A DNA stretch of 64,000 bases from Candidatus Phyllobacterium onerii (GTDB taxonomy: Bacteria > Pseudomonadota > Alphaproteobacteria > Rhizobiales > Rhizobiaceae): NCBI RefSeq assembly GCF_028331445.1, contig NZ_JAQMHX010000003.1, positions 310,001-374,000 on the forward strand, given 5' to 3'. The position numbers and the translations under genes were made by a program. Below are positions 17,607 to 26,475 of this stretch, piece after piece. The stretch's first letter is position 1. The number at the start of each line of letters is the position of its first letter. Under the pieces are notes generated by a model. That model was not told where the DNA came from, did no database searches, and saw only the letters and a list, made by a program, of their open reading frames with translations.

Positions 17607-17951
17607 ACATCCAAACGAGCGAAACCGGGCGCGGATATTTCCGTCACCCGGTTTCCCCTCTGGTGCCGCATTCGGGGAGCGTCCTCTTCTCCCCTGAACG
17701 GCCATGTAACTGGCAGAAACCGAGTGCGTTTCATTGTTGCAGTTGCAACGATCGCACATTCAATCTCTTTCGGAGTGAAGTTCTGAGGCAAGTTTTTATC
17801 GATTGCAAGAGGCTTTGCAAAATAAAATTGCATATGCTTTTGCGTGATTATTTATTGTGCAATAACGAAAAAAATTAAGCGGATTTTATCGGAATTTATT
17901 GCGCATTGACTATTCATGCGCCACCACTTCAACTGCGACGGGAGGCAGTGA

Positions 17952-18908
17952 ATGGCATTCGAGGACGTAGAAACGATTGCAAGCGCGACAGGGGCAAAAC
18001 TTGCGATGCGGTTTTCCGCGGCCGAGGGTCAGGCGCACGCCATCGTCCAGATCAGTCACGGCGTCAGCGAACACTCCATGCGCTATGCGCGGTTTGCCCG
18101 ATTCTTGAACGGGCAAGGTTTTCACGTCTATGCTCACGATCATCGCGGACACGGATTTACCAAAGCAACTGGAGCTCCGGCTGGACGATTCGCGCAAAGC
18201 GACGGAGTCATGCGCGTTCTGGACGACGTCGATGCCATCAACAGCCTTGCCAGCAAACGCCATCCTGATCTCCCAATAATTTTGTTCGGGCATTCGCTCG
18301 GCGGATTGATAGCAATGAACTACGTGCTGAAGCATCCGCGCAAAGTGGACGCTGCGGCGATCTGGAACGCCAATTTCTCTGCTGGACTTCTCGGCCGGGT
18401 CGCGCAAGGAGTCCTGCGTGCCGAGCGCATGTTTTTGGGATCGGACGTTCCAAGCATGGTGCTACCGAAATTCACCTTCCAGCAGTGGGGCCGCAGTGTT
18501 GCAAAGGCTCGTACGGCGTCCGACTGGTTATCGCGCGACCCTGGCGAAGTAGATGCCTATCTTGCCGACCCATTATCGGGCTGGAACCCGACAGTGAGTA
18601 TGTGGCGCGATATTTTCGACCTCATCTTCACCGGCGCAAATGATTCGTCGCTGGCCAACGTCCCTCGCGACTTACCCTTCAATCTCGTCGGCGGTGCCGA
18701 AGATCCGGCCACCGAGAAGGGCAAAGCTGTCAGGCATCTTGATCGCAGAATGAAACAGCTTGGATTTTCCAATGTCACAACGAATATCTACGAGGGTACA
18801 CGGCATGAAGGCCTCAACGAGATCAACAGGGAGGTAATCATGTGGGATTTCGCTGACTGGGCGACACGAACAGTTTCGAAACGGCCGACACATCTGGAGA
18901 GTGCTTGA
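17952..18908 (+). CDS. Alpha/beta hydrolase, monoglyceride lipase/lysophospholipase-like
   Basis: Serine hydrolase of 318 residues (S33/Hydrolase_4 type). The nucleophile is in FGHSLGGLIAMNY, the lid-side HDHRGHGFT motif follows the oxyanion strand (QISHGVSEHSMRY), the acid is probably in LVGGAEDPATEKG, and the His is in GTRHEGLNE. GGGAGGCAGTGA precedes the ATG. No signal peptide, so cytoplasmic. It ends 3 bases before the CoA-transferase start and is the first gene of an operon with the next two genes. Substrate likely an ester or thioester of the same pathway. Confidence 0.88.
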   Translation: MAFEDVETIASATGAKLAMRFSAAEGQAHAIVQISHGVSEHSMRYARFARFLNGQGFHVYAHDHRGHGFTKATGAPAGRFAQSDGVMRVLDDVDAINSLASKRHPDLPIILFGHSLGGLIAMNYVLKHPRKVDAAAIWNANFSAGLLGRVAQGVLRAERMFLGSDVPSMVLPKFTFQQWGRSVAKARTASDWLSRDPGEVDAYLADPLSGWNPTVSMWRDIFDLIFTGANDSSLANVPRDLPFNLVGGAEDPATEKGKAVRHLDRRMKQLGFSNVTTNIYEGTRHEGLNEINREVIMWDFADWATRTVSKRPTHLESA

Positions 18909-18911
18909 AAC

Positions 18912-20099
18912 ATGACTGATGCTCCTCTCAAGGGTGTGCGTGTCATCGAACTCGCTCGCGTTCTGGCCGGTCCATGGGCCGGACAGGTTCTCGCCGACCT
19001 TGGCGCTGATGTCATCAAGGTGGAAAATCCTGCCGGAGGCGACGAAACGCGTGGGTGGGGACCGCCTTTCATCGCCAGCAGCGAGGGCGAAAACCTCTCT
19101 GCCGCCTATTTTCACTCGTGTAACCGCGGCAAGCGTTCGATTACCTTGGATTTCACGACCGAAGAGGGACAGCAGACCGTCAAGGCACTGTGCCGTACCG
19201 CAGATGTCGTGCTCGAAAATTTCAAGGTGGGCGGTCTGAAGAAGTATGGCCTCGACTACGAAACTTTGAGCGCCGACAATCCGCGCCTGGTCTATTGTTC
19301 GATTACCGGCTTTGGTCAGGACGGTCCGTACGCAGCACAGGCAGGCTATGACTTCATCATCCAGGGCATGTCCGGGCTGATGTCCGTTACCGGCGAACCC
19401 GACCGCGAGCCGCAAAAGGTTGGCCTCGCCGTCGCTGATGTCTTCACCGGGCTCTATTCCGTCATCGCCATTCAGGCCGCGCTGGCACATGCAGCGAAGA
19501 CAGGCGAAGGCCAGATGATCGATATGGCCCTGTTCGACGTGCAATCGGCTGTCATGGCCAACCAGGCGATGAACTATCTTGCGACGGGCAAGAGTCCGCA
19601 CCGCATGGGCAACGCGCACCCGAATATTTCCCCTTACGAAGTCGTGCCGACATCTGATGGTCATATGATTCTTGCAGTCGGCAATGACGGGCAGTTCGCC
19701 CGATTCTGCAGCCTCGTCGGGCTGACAAATCTCGCCAGCGATCCTCGCTTCCTGACCAATCGTACCCGGCTGGAAAATCGTGCAGCACTGACGGACCTGA
19801 TCCGGGTCGAAACGCAGAAACGTACTCGCGCTGAGTTGCTCGATGCCTGTTCCCGAAATGCTGTTCCGGCAGGACCGATAAACCGGATCGGCGAGATGTT
19901 TGACGATCCGCAGATCGTGTCACGGCAATTGCGGCTTGATCTCGACGATGGTCACGGCAGCACCATACCTTCGGTGCGCACGCCGATCGTCATGTCGAAA
20001 ACCCCGCTTTCCTATCAACGGCCTTCGCCACGTCTTGGCGAGCACAGCGCTGAAATACTCGAAGAACTGAAGGATATATCCAATGAAAACGGGCGGTGA
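18912..20099 (+). CDS. CaiB/BaiF family (class III) CoA-transferase
   Basis: Class III CoA-transferase of 395 residues, moving CoA between carboxylic acids without a ping-pong enzyme-CoA pool. It shows the family start LKGVRVIELARVLAGPWAGQ, the NRGKRSITLDF segment, DVVLENFKVGG, GFGQDGPY, and the catalytic Asp region GQMIDMALFDVQ. Closest in feel to formyl-CoA or succinate-dependent transferases, but substrate cannot be read. It overlaps the next gene by 17 bases, so translation is coupled. Confidence 0.9.
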   Translation: MTDAPLKGVRVIELARVLAGPWAGQVLADLGADVIKVENPAGGDETRGWGPPFIASSEGENLSAAYFHSCNRGKRSITLDFTTEEGQQTVKALCRTADVVLENFKVGGLKKYGLDYETLSADNPRLVYCSITGFGQDGPYAAQAGYDFIIQGMSGLMSVTGEPDREPQKVGLAVADVFTGLYSVIAIQAALAHAAKTGEGQMIDMALFDVQSAVMANQAMNYLATGKSPHRMGNAHPNISPYEVVPTSDGHMILAVGNDGQFARFCSLVGLTNLASDPRFLTNRTRLENRAALTDLIRVETQKRTRAELLDACSRNAVPAGPINRIGEMFDDPQIVSRQLRLDLDDGHGSTIPSVRTPIVMSKTPLSYQRPSPRLGEHSAEILEELKDISNENGR

Positions 20100-21732
20100 A
20101 TTGATCGTCGAGGCTTTGGCGGCTAATGGCGTCGAGCGGTTGTTTTGCGTGCCGGGTGAGAGCTATCTTGCCGTGCTCGACGCGCTTTACGACGCAAAGA
20201 TAGGCGTCACCGTTTGCCGGGCCGAGGGCGGCGCGACGATGATGGCTGATGCCTGGGGAAAGCTCACAGGCAAGCCAGGCATCTGCTTTGTCACACGTGG
20301 TCCAGGGGCAACCAATGCCTCCCCCGGAATCCACATCGCCAAGCAGGATTCGACGCCACTGATCCTTTTTATTGGCCAGGTGCAACGCGACGCACGTGAG
20401 CGCGAGGCCTTTCAGGAAGTCGAGTACCGCCGCTTCTTTGCCGATACAGCGAAATGGGTGGCGGAAATCGACGATGCGCGGCGCATTCCGGAATTCGTCA
20501 CGCGAGCATTTTCGGTCGCAACCTCGGGTCGCCCCGGACCTGTCGTGCTGGCCTTGCCGGAAGACATGCTGACCGACAAGGTCGAAGCAGTGGCGGCGCA
20601 GGGCTGGCAGCCGGTCGAGACGGGTCCTTCTCCAGCCAGTATCGAAAAGCTCGCCGATCTTCTTCAGGGCGCAAAACGGCCTTTCATGATCCTGGGCGGG
20701 TCGCGCTGGGACGAAAATGCCGTTCAGTCGATCACGCGCTTTGCAGAGAAATGGCACCTGCCCGTCGGCTGCTCGTTCCGGCGCCAGATGTTGTTCGATC
20801 ACCTTCATCCCAACTATGCGGGCGATGTCGGTATCGGCATCAATCCCGTATTGGCTGCCCGTGTGAAAGACGCTGATGTCTTGCTGCTCGTCGGCGGGCG
20901 TTTCGGCGAGATGCCCTCGTCCGGCTACACGTTGATGGACAGTCCCTACCCCAAGCAGACTCTGATCCATGTGCATCCAGACGCGGATGAACTTGGACGA
21001 GTATATCGCCCAAGCCTCGCGATCAACTCAGCTCCCGACGCTTTTGCTGAAGCCGTGGAGCACCTGGCCCCGCCATCACACACCAACTGGCCGGGCGAAG
21101 CCGAGATTGCGCATAAGTCCTATCTTGCCTGGTCAACACCACCGAAGACCGGACCGGGCAAGGTCGCGATGGGACCAATCATGTCCTATTTTGAGAGCGT
21201 GCTGCCTGAGGATGCAATCATGACCAATGGCGCAGGCAACTACGCCACATGGCTGCATCGCTTCCATCGATTCCGTCGCTTTGGCACACAGGCGGCGCCG
21301 ACGTCGGGCTCCATGGGTTACGGGCTGCCAGCTGCGGTTGCAGCCAAGCAGCTTTATCCAGAGCGTATGGTCGTCTGTTTTGCGGGCGACGGATGCTTTC
21401 TGATGAACGGCCAGGAGTTTGCGACAGCGGTAAAATATGACCTGCCGATCATCGTCCTCGTCATCAACAACAACATCTATGGGACGATCCGCATGCACCA
21501 GGAACGCGAATACCCTGGGCGGGTATCCGCAACAGACCTCACCAACCCGGATTTTGCCATGCTGGCGCGCGCCTATGGCGGGCATGGCGAGACGGTGGAG
21601 TCGACCGAAGAATTCGAAGGAGCGTGGCAGCGGGCAATCGCAAGCGGCAAGCCGGCAATCATCGAGATCCGTCTCGATCCAGAAGCGATTACGCCGGCGA
21701 AGACTCTCTCTGATATTCGCAACAAGCGTTGA
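20083..21732 (+). CDS. Thiamine-diphosphate enzyme, acetolactate synthase-like
   Basis: ThDP-dependent enzyme of 549 residues with the three usual domains. The activating Glu is in CRAEGGATMMADAWGK, and the ThDP/Mg motif is FAGDGCFLMNGQEF running to VINNNIYG. It lacks the partner small subunit of biosynthetic acetolactate synthase, so it is a catabolic or orphan type such as oxalyl-CoA decarboxylase-like or benzoylformate-decarboxylase-like. Because it follows a CoA-transferase, a CoA-activated 2-oxo or oxalyl-type substrate is possible, but the ADP-binding loop needed for oxalyl-CoA decarboxylase was not checked. Confidence 0.88.
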   Translation: MKTGGELIVEALAANGVERLFCVPGESYLAVLDALYDAKIGVTVCRAEGGATMMADAWGKLTGKPGICFVTRGPGATNASPGIHIAKQDSTPLILFIGQVQRDAREREAFQEVEYRRFFADTAKWVAEIDDARRIPEFVTRAFSVATSGRPGPVVLALPEDMLTDKVEAVAAQGWQPVETGPSPASIEKLADLLQGAKRPFMILGGSRWDENAVQSITRFAEKWHLPVGCSFRRQMLFDHLHPNYAGDVGIGINPVLAARVKDADVLLLVGGRFGEMPSSGYTLMDSPYPKQTLIHVHPDADELGRVYRPSLAINSAPDAFAEAVEHLAPPSHTNWPGEAEIAHKSYLAWSTPPKTGPGKVAMGPIMSYFESVLPEDAIMTNGAGNYATWLHRFHRFRRFGTQAAPTSGSMGYGLPAAVAAKQLYPERMVVCFAGDGCFLMNGQEFATAVKYDLPIIVLVINNNIYGTIRMHQEREYPGRVSATDLTNPDFAMLARAYGGHGETVESTEEFEGAWQRAIASGKPAIIEIRLDPEAITPAKTLSDIRNKR

Positions 21733-21836
21733 CCGACAAGGTGACCATTACGGCTTCGTAATGCAAATGAGGATGGCACGGCGGCGCTTTCGATGTTATG
21801 GAGCCCGCCTGAAGTCCCACTACGAAAGCTTGCAAC

Positions 21837-22568
21837 TTGAGCAATCCGGCAATTACGATCGTCATTCCGTGCCGCAACGAGGCCGCCAATCTAACCTTTC
21901 TCCTCGATGAAGTGGATGCAGCCATGGAAGGCCGCAGCTACGAAGTGATCGTGGTCGACGATGGCTCTACCGACTTGACGGGTGAAGCATTGGGCGAGCG
22001 GATCAAGGCCGGGAAGCCTCTGCGTCATATTCGTCACGACAAGTCTGCGGGGCAAAGTGCGGCCGTTCGCTCCGGCGTATTCGCGGCAAGGGGTAAGGTC
22101 GTGGTCACCATGGATGGCGACGGACAGAACAACCCCGCCTACCTGCCACGGCTTGCCGATGCACTGCTGCAGGCCGGTCCGGCAATCGGGATCGCAGCAG
22201 GGCAACGGCTGAAGCGTACCGACACGAAACTGAAGCAGTTCGCATCGAAATATGCCAACAAGCTGCGCAGCGCGATCCTGAAGGACAATACACGCGACAG
22301 CGGCTGCGGCCTTAAGGCTCTGCACACCCAGCTTTTCCGGGAATTGCCTTTCTTCGATGGCTGGCACCGTTACCTGCCTGCATTGGTGATCCGTGAAGGC
22401 TATGGCGTCGTGCATGTCGATGTCCTCGATCGCGAGCGCCGTCACGGCAAATCGAACTACGGCATTCTCGACCGCGGCCTGCGCGGTATTCTCGACCTTT
22501 ATGGCGTCTGGTGGCTGCGCAAGCGCCGCAAGACCGTTCCAACGATTACGGAGATCAGTCATGGCTGA
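21837..22568 (+). CDS. Family 2 glycosyltransferase (polyprenyl-phosphate sugar synthase type)
   Basis: GT2 enzyme of 243 residues from a TTG at 21837 (MSNPAITIVIPCRNEAANL). It has EVIVVDDGSTDLTGE, the DXD region VVTMDGDGQNNP, and the dolichol-phosphate-mannosyltransferase-like tail (RERRHGKSNYGILDRGLRG). It should attach a sugar to a polyprenyl phosphate on the cytoplasmic side. It overlaps the next gene by 8 bases and is followed by a GT39-type transferase that would use the lipid-linked sugar. Rhizobial RgtE is a comparable enzyme making the galacturonic-acid donor. Confidence 0.88.
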   Translation: MSNPAITIVIPCRNEAANLTFLLDEVDAAMEGRSYEVIVVDDGSTDLTGEALGERIKAGKPLRHIRHDKSAGQSAAVRSGVFAARGKVVVTMDGDGQNNPAYLPRLADALLQAGPAIGIAAGQRLKRTDTKLKQFASKYANKLRSAILKDNTRDSGCGLKALHTQLFRELPFFDGWHRYLPALVIREGYGVVHVDVLDRERRHGKSNYGILDRGLRGILDLYGVWWLRKRRKTVPTITEISHG

Positions 22569-22881
22569 TGCTATTACCAATTGGCTGCACTCGGTTTTCG
22601 TGGCCCAATTCGACGCCTGGATCCTGCTGGGCTTTTTTGCGCAGGGCTGTTTCACCATGCGTTTCGTCGTGCAGTGGATTGCCTCCGAACGGGCCAAGCG
22701 CAGCGTCGTCCCGGTCACCTTCTGGTTCTTCTCACTCTTTGGCGGTGTGCTGCTTTTCGTCTACGCGGTCGTGCGCAAGGATCCGGTGTTCATTGCCGGT
22801 CAGGGCCTGGGGCTTATCGTCTATATTCGCAATCTCTGGCTGATCGCCAATGAGAAGAAGGCGATGACGCTGGACACGTGA
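22561..22881 (+). CDS. Lipid A biosynthesis N-terminal domain (LAB_N) membrane protein
   Basis: Small membrane protein of 106 residues with three helices. RFVVQWIASERAKRSVVPVT, FWFFSLFGGVLL and GLIVYIRNLWLI are typical LAB_N segments. The ATG at 22561 lies inside the end of the GT2 gene, and longer upstream extension is in the wrong context. Position between GT2 and GT39 genes suggests it helps to flip or present the lipid-linked sugar; in rhizobia the similar small protein RgtF sits beside RgtE (from memory). Confidence 0.88.
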   Translation: MADAITNWLHSVFVAQFDAWILLGFFAQGCFTMRFVVQWIASERAKRSVVPVTFWFFSLFGGVLLFVYAVVRKDPVFIAGQGLGLIVYIRNLWLIANEKKAMTLDT

Positions 22882-22888
22882 GCAAGCG

Positions 22889-24580
22889 ATGTTGATGACC
22901 TCTTCGGACCTCACTCCCGGCGGCGGCACAAAACTTCGCGCCAGCCATTATTTGCTGCTGGTTTTCATCTGCCTCATCTCCTTTGTCCCGGGTATCGCAT
23001 CGATACCGCCGCTGGACCGCGATGAAGCGCGATACGTGCAGGCAACGCACCAGATGGCTGAGAGCGGCGACTATGTCGATATCCGCTTTCAGGACGCATC
23101 ACGCTACAAGAAGCCGGTTGGCATTTACTGGCTGCAGAGCGCTGCGCTCAAGCTCACAGGTTACAATAACGATGCGCCGATATGGGTTTACCGGCTCGTC
23201 TCGGTGGCCGGCGCTACGATTGCTGTGCTCGGCACGGCTGCTCTGGGAGCATTCCTTTTTGGCCAAAGCGCCGGCCTTATGGCCGGTATCGCCCTTGCTG
23301 CGATCGTCATGCTTGGTTTCGAGGCGCGGGTGGCAAAGACCGACGCAACGGTGCTGGCGACGGTCGTCATCGCACAGGGTGCGCTCGCATCGATCTGGAT
23401 GGCGAGCCGCAAGCAGGCTGCAGCAAAATGGGCACCAGCAGTGATTTTCTGGGTGGCAACGGCAGCCGGTGTTCTGATCAAAGGCCCGATCACTCCCTTT
23501 GTCAGTCTTTTGACCATGGGCTCTCTCAGCCTTTTCTACCGCGAGTGGCGATGGCTGAAACGCCTGAAGCCGTTAAGCGGCATCCTCATCCTGCTGGCAA
23601 TCGTGCTGCCATGGCTCATCCTGATCACGCTGAAAAGCGGCGGTGCCTTCTTCAACGAATCCGTCAACAAGGATTTCCTGTCGAAGGTTGGCGATGCGCA
23701 GGAAAGTCACGGCGCGCCGCCGGGCTATTTCGCCCTGATCTTCGTCGTGTTCATCTGGCCATTTGGCGTGCTCGCTATTCGCGGCGGTCTGCAGGCGTTG
23801 AGCCGATTGCGCGAGGATCCGCGCCTTGCCTTCCTGATTGCCTGGTACATTCCATTCTGGCTGGTAACCGAGCTGATCCCGACGAAGTTGCCCCACTATA
23901 TCCTTCCTGCTTACCCGGCCCTGCTGTTGATGATGGCTTGGGCCATCGACACCGGCGTCGCCGCCCAGCCCTATCGCGGCCGCTGGCAAATCTGGGTCGA
24001 GCGGCTGACGCTTCTTGGCCTTGCCGCTGCGACACTCGGCTTCATGGGCGCGGGGCTTGTCCTGCCCTACGTCATGACCGGATCATTCTCCCTTCCGGGG
24101 ATCATTGCTTTCTTTACTGCAGCTGCCGCGGGTGTCTTTGCCAGCGGCCTAGTGTTGAATCACAATCTCAAGCGCGCGTTGCAAGCCTCTGCAACCTTTG
24201 CGATTATTACGCTCACGCTGCTTACATGGGGCGTCGTTCCGGCACTGACACCGATCTGGCTCAGCCCGGCCATTGCCAATGCCTTCAATGCCGCCAAGCC
24301 GTGCGACAACAGCGTACTGGCTTCCGCCAGTTATGCTGAGCCAAGCCTGGTCTTTCTTGCCGGTACGAAGACGGTCCTCACCGACGGTGCAGGGGCGGCC
24401 AAGCACCTCAGCAACGATCCGGCCTGTGCGATTTCAGCAGTCGATGAACGGGAACACGACGCCTTCATCAAGGCTCTGCCGCAGGGCGAGACGTCGGTTG
24501 CCGCAGTCGGTACTGTGAGCGGCATTAACTACAGCAAGGGCCGGAGGACGACCATAACGCTGTACAAGGCGGTGAAATAA
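22889..24580 (+). CDS. ArnT/PMT-family (GT39/GT83) glycosyltransferase
   Basis: Integral membrane transferase of 563 residues with 10 or more helices. The periplasmic catalytic motif IPPLDRDEARYVQATHQMAE and the following YKKPVGIYWLQ match the ArnT family, which moves a sugar from a polyprenyl phosphate to lipid A or core. A soluble C-terminal part (about 470-563) follows the helices. It is the last gene of the GT2-LAB_N-GT39 set. The sugar could be galacturonic acid, given the nearby UDP-glucose dehydrogenase gene, but this is inference. Confidence 0.9.
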   Translation: MLMTSSDLTPGGGTKLRASHYLLLVFICLISFVPGIASIPPLDRDEARYVQATHQMAESGDYVDIRFQDASRYKKPVGIYWLQSAALKLTGYNNDAPIWVYRLVSVAGATIAVLGTAALGAFLFGQSAGLMAGIALAAIVMLGFEARVAKTDATVLATVVIAQGALASIWMASRKQAAAKWAPAVIFWVATAAGVLIKGPITPFVSLLTMGSLSLFYREWRWLKRLKPLSGILILLAIVLPWLILITLKSGGAFFNESVNKDFLSKVGDAQESHGAPPGYFALIFVVFIWPFGVLAIRGGLQALSRLREDPRLAFLIAWYIPFWLVTELIPTKLPHYILPAYPALLLMMAWAIDTGVAAQPYRGRWQIWVERLTLLGLAAATLGFMGAGLVLPYVMTGSFSLPGIIAFFTAAAAGVFASGLVLNHNLKRALQASATFAIITLTLLTWGVVPALTPIWLSPAIANAFNAAKPCDNSVLASASYAEPSLVFLAGTKTVLTDGAGAAKHLSNDPACAISAVDEREHDAFIKALPQGETSVAAVGTVSGINYSKGRRTTITLYKAVK

Positions 24581-24636
24581 TCGACGACTCGCGACTAATG
24601 TCGAATTGACGGCGTCGCAAAGTTTATAGGAATATA

Positions 24637-24654
24637 GTCCTTTTTTAAAAGGAC
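24637..24654. promoter_or_regulatory. Palindrome enclosing the toxin ribosome-binding site
   Basis: GTCCTTTT and AAAAGGAC (24637-24644 and 24647-24654) form an inverted repeat with a 2-base gap. The right arm contains AAAGGA, the Shine-Dalgarno of the following gene (ATG at 24662). Either an operator or an RNA hairpin that masks the ribosome-binding site. Confidence 0.45.
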
Positions 24655-24661
24655 CCTATTC

Positions 24662-25720
24662 ATGCATCAATCACCCACAGACAGCCCGGCCTACCACAAG
24701 CTGCTATGGCAGATAAGAGCCAACGATTCTCGCCTAAGAACTCCAAAACGCGGGTGTTCAGCGGCGCAAGCCAAGCAGGACCATCTACTCCTGCAACAGA
24801 AGCAGGATTTTCTCTACAAGCAGCTCGAGTTTTTGGACGAACTTGACCTCTTCCTCAAATTCGATCCAGATCAACCTCGCGTGCCTCCTGGAAATTCTGA
24901 TGGCGGGCAATGGACGAACGGCCAAGGCGGGATTGATCCAATCACCGCGGGCGCCACATTGGCGCATAGTAGTTCCAGCCCGCAAAGCGGCTCATGGATT
25001 AAACGGACCGAGCAACTCGGACTGCAGATCGACCGTGAAACTCCACTGCGGGCCATTGTCAGAAACAATCCCGTTATCCGTTCTGCCACTGCTCTCCTCT
25101 CGTTCCTGAAAGCACCGGAACTCGAATACCCGCTAGCGGACGCGGTTGCGCAATACAACGCAATTGCAGCTGCTGATGATCCTTATGTCGTGCCAATCCT
25201 TTCTCTGCGCGCAAGGCAATTTAGCAAAGGCGATTCCGACACAAAAATCTGGGCGAGCGTTCGCAAGGCGGATATGGATACCGTCAGCAAGTTTTGCCCC
25301 AGATACTGGACGATACAAACTATAGCGGACAGCGTTGCATCTACGATGGGACCCATTGGGTCCTATGGAACACCGCAAAACTATGGAACTCAGTTTCACC
25401 TGCGTGCGGCAAATATGGTGAACGGCTTAGGCGACAGCACTCTGAAAGCAGAATTATTTCTTATGGCTCCACTGGCCGGCACTCCATCCGATTACTACCG
25501 GCAAGAAGTCGGGATCAGGGAAAAAGGATCACTCGGGCTCGATGTTCATGAGACAGTCAGGAACGATCTGACCTGCATCTACGATTTCAAGACGGGGATA
25601 AAAGAGCTTGATCTCGCACGGATGGGGGTTTTTGCCCATTCAACCGCGAAGACGTTTCCCAAAACGGAGGAGTTCTTTGTCATACAGATCAAGCCAAGTG
25701 CCGGTTCCATCAGGAGATAG
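24662..25720 (+). CDS. Candidate polymorphic toxin with PD-(D/E)XK-like C-terminus
   Basis: Protein of 352 residues, family not recognised as a whole. Residues about 33-68 are helical and coiled. Residues 73-85 are RVPPGNSDGGQWT, a motif I know from rhizobial phage-like and toxin-like proteins, where it joins an N-terminal module to a variable C-terminal domain. The last 65 residues include GSLGLDVHETVRND and TCIYDFKTGIKELD. D294, D308 and K310 fit the D-x(13)-DxK spacing of PD-(D/E)XK nucleases. A soluble gene starting 3 bases later is the expected immunity gene. No signal peptide or export domain was seen, so the delivery route is unknown. Confidence 0.55.
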   Translation: MHQSPTDSPAYHKLLWQIRANDSRLRTPKRGCSAAQAKQDHLLLQQKQDFLYKQLEFLDELDLFLKFDPDQPRVPPGNSDGGQWTNGQGGIDPITAGATLAHSSSSPQSGSWIKRTEQLGLQIDRETPLRAIVRNNPVIRSATALLSFLKAPELEYPLADAVAQYNAIAAADDPYVVPILSLRARQFSKGDSDTKIWASVRKADMDTVSKFCPRYWTIQTIADSVASTMGPIGSYGTPQNYGTQFHLRAANMVNGLGDSTLKAELFLMAPLAGTPSDYYRQEVGIREKGSLGLDVHETVRNDLTCIYDFKTGIKELDLARMGVFAHSTAKTFPKTEEFFVIQIKPSAGSIRR

Positions 25721-25723
25721 TCA

Positions 25724-26386
25724 ATGACCACTATTAAAGACGTACGTGATGCAATGCGCCCGCTCATTGAGCGGCGGAACGACCTGATCTCGACAGGACG
25801 ATTTGTCTTCATTAAACCCGTTCAGCATTTGCTGCGCGGTTTCTATATTGGAAGCTCGATGGATCCGACTGTCTTCGTTCCGAAAATTTCAGTGCAATTG
25901 CTTGCCCCTAAAACGGAAATCAGAGCTCTTGGCTGGGGCATGCGGTTTAGGCAAGCCAACTATGGCGAGTACATCAGGAAGTCCGGGTGGACTATGAACA
26001 AGCCAGACATAATCGCGCAAATGCTGGACATAATCGAGGGCGCTCTGCCGGAGCTCTATGCCATCGCAAGTCTGGATGATTATTTTGCCTTTCTCTCTGC
26101 CATGACGGTGCCAGAGGTCAGCTCGACCACGATTGAACTTTTCGAGGTATTGATACCAGCCATGAAAGGGGAATTTGATATTGCACTGAGCTTTTTGCAG
26201 AAAAATAGGTCGGTAGCTGAGCATGTGGATCGGCTTTCGCCGGAGTTCTATCCAGCGCTCTTGGCTGGAGATCGAGCTGAAATTGCCCGAATTCTCCACG
26301 AATGGGAGGCAATCTCCGTCAAAACCCATAAGATCGAAAAAATCTGGGAGCGAACGCCATTTCCATTGGAATTGCAGGACGGCTAG
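25724..26386 (+). CDS. Hypothetical protein, probable immunity partner
   Basis: Soluble protein of 220 residues, family not recognised. It begins MTTIKDVRDAMRPLIERRND three bases after the stop of the candidate toxin, so both are co-translated. It is mixed alpha/beta with many charged residues, as immunity proteins often are, and has no membrane segment. The role is inferred from position alone. The pair sits between a plus-strand glycosyltransferase operon and a minus-strand dehydrogenase, and reads like an accessory insertion. Confidence 0.55.
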   Translation: MTTIKDVRDAMRPLIERRNDLISTGRFVFIKPVQHLLRGFYIGSSMDPTVFVPKISVQLLAPKTEIRALGWGMRFRQANYGEYIRKSGWTMNKPDIIAQMLDIIEGALPELYAIASLDDYFAFLSAMTVPEVSSTTIELFEVLIPAMKGEFDIALSFLQKNRSVAEHVDRLSPEFYPALLAGDRAEIARILHEWEAISVKTHKIEKIWERTPFPLELQDG

Positions 26387-26475
26387 CTAGTCAGCGACAA
26401 AGGGCAACTGGCCTGAAGCCAATCCGTAGTCGATTCTCGCTCGTCGTCATGCAAACCATGACCTCTGAATTTCCG

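Noticed and set aside
18672..20976. Two long minus-strand frames (18672-19664 and 19990-20976)
   Set aside because: Opposite the CoA-transferase and ThDP enzyme genes; shadows.
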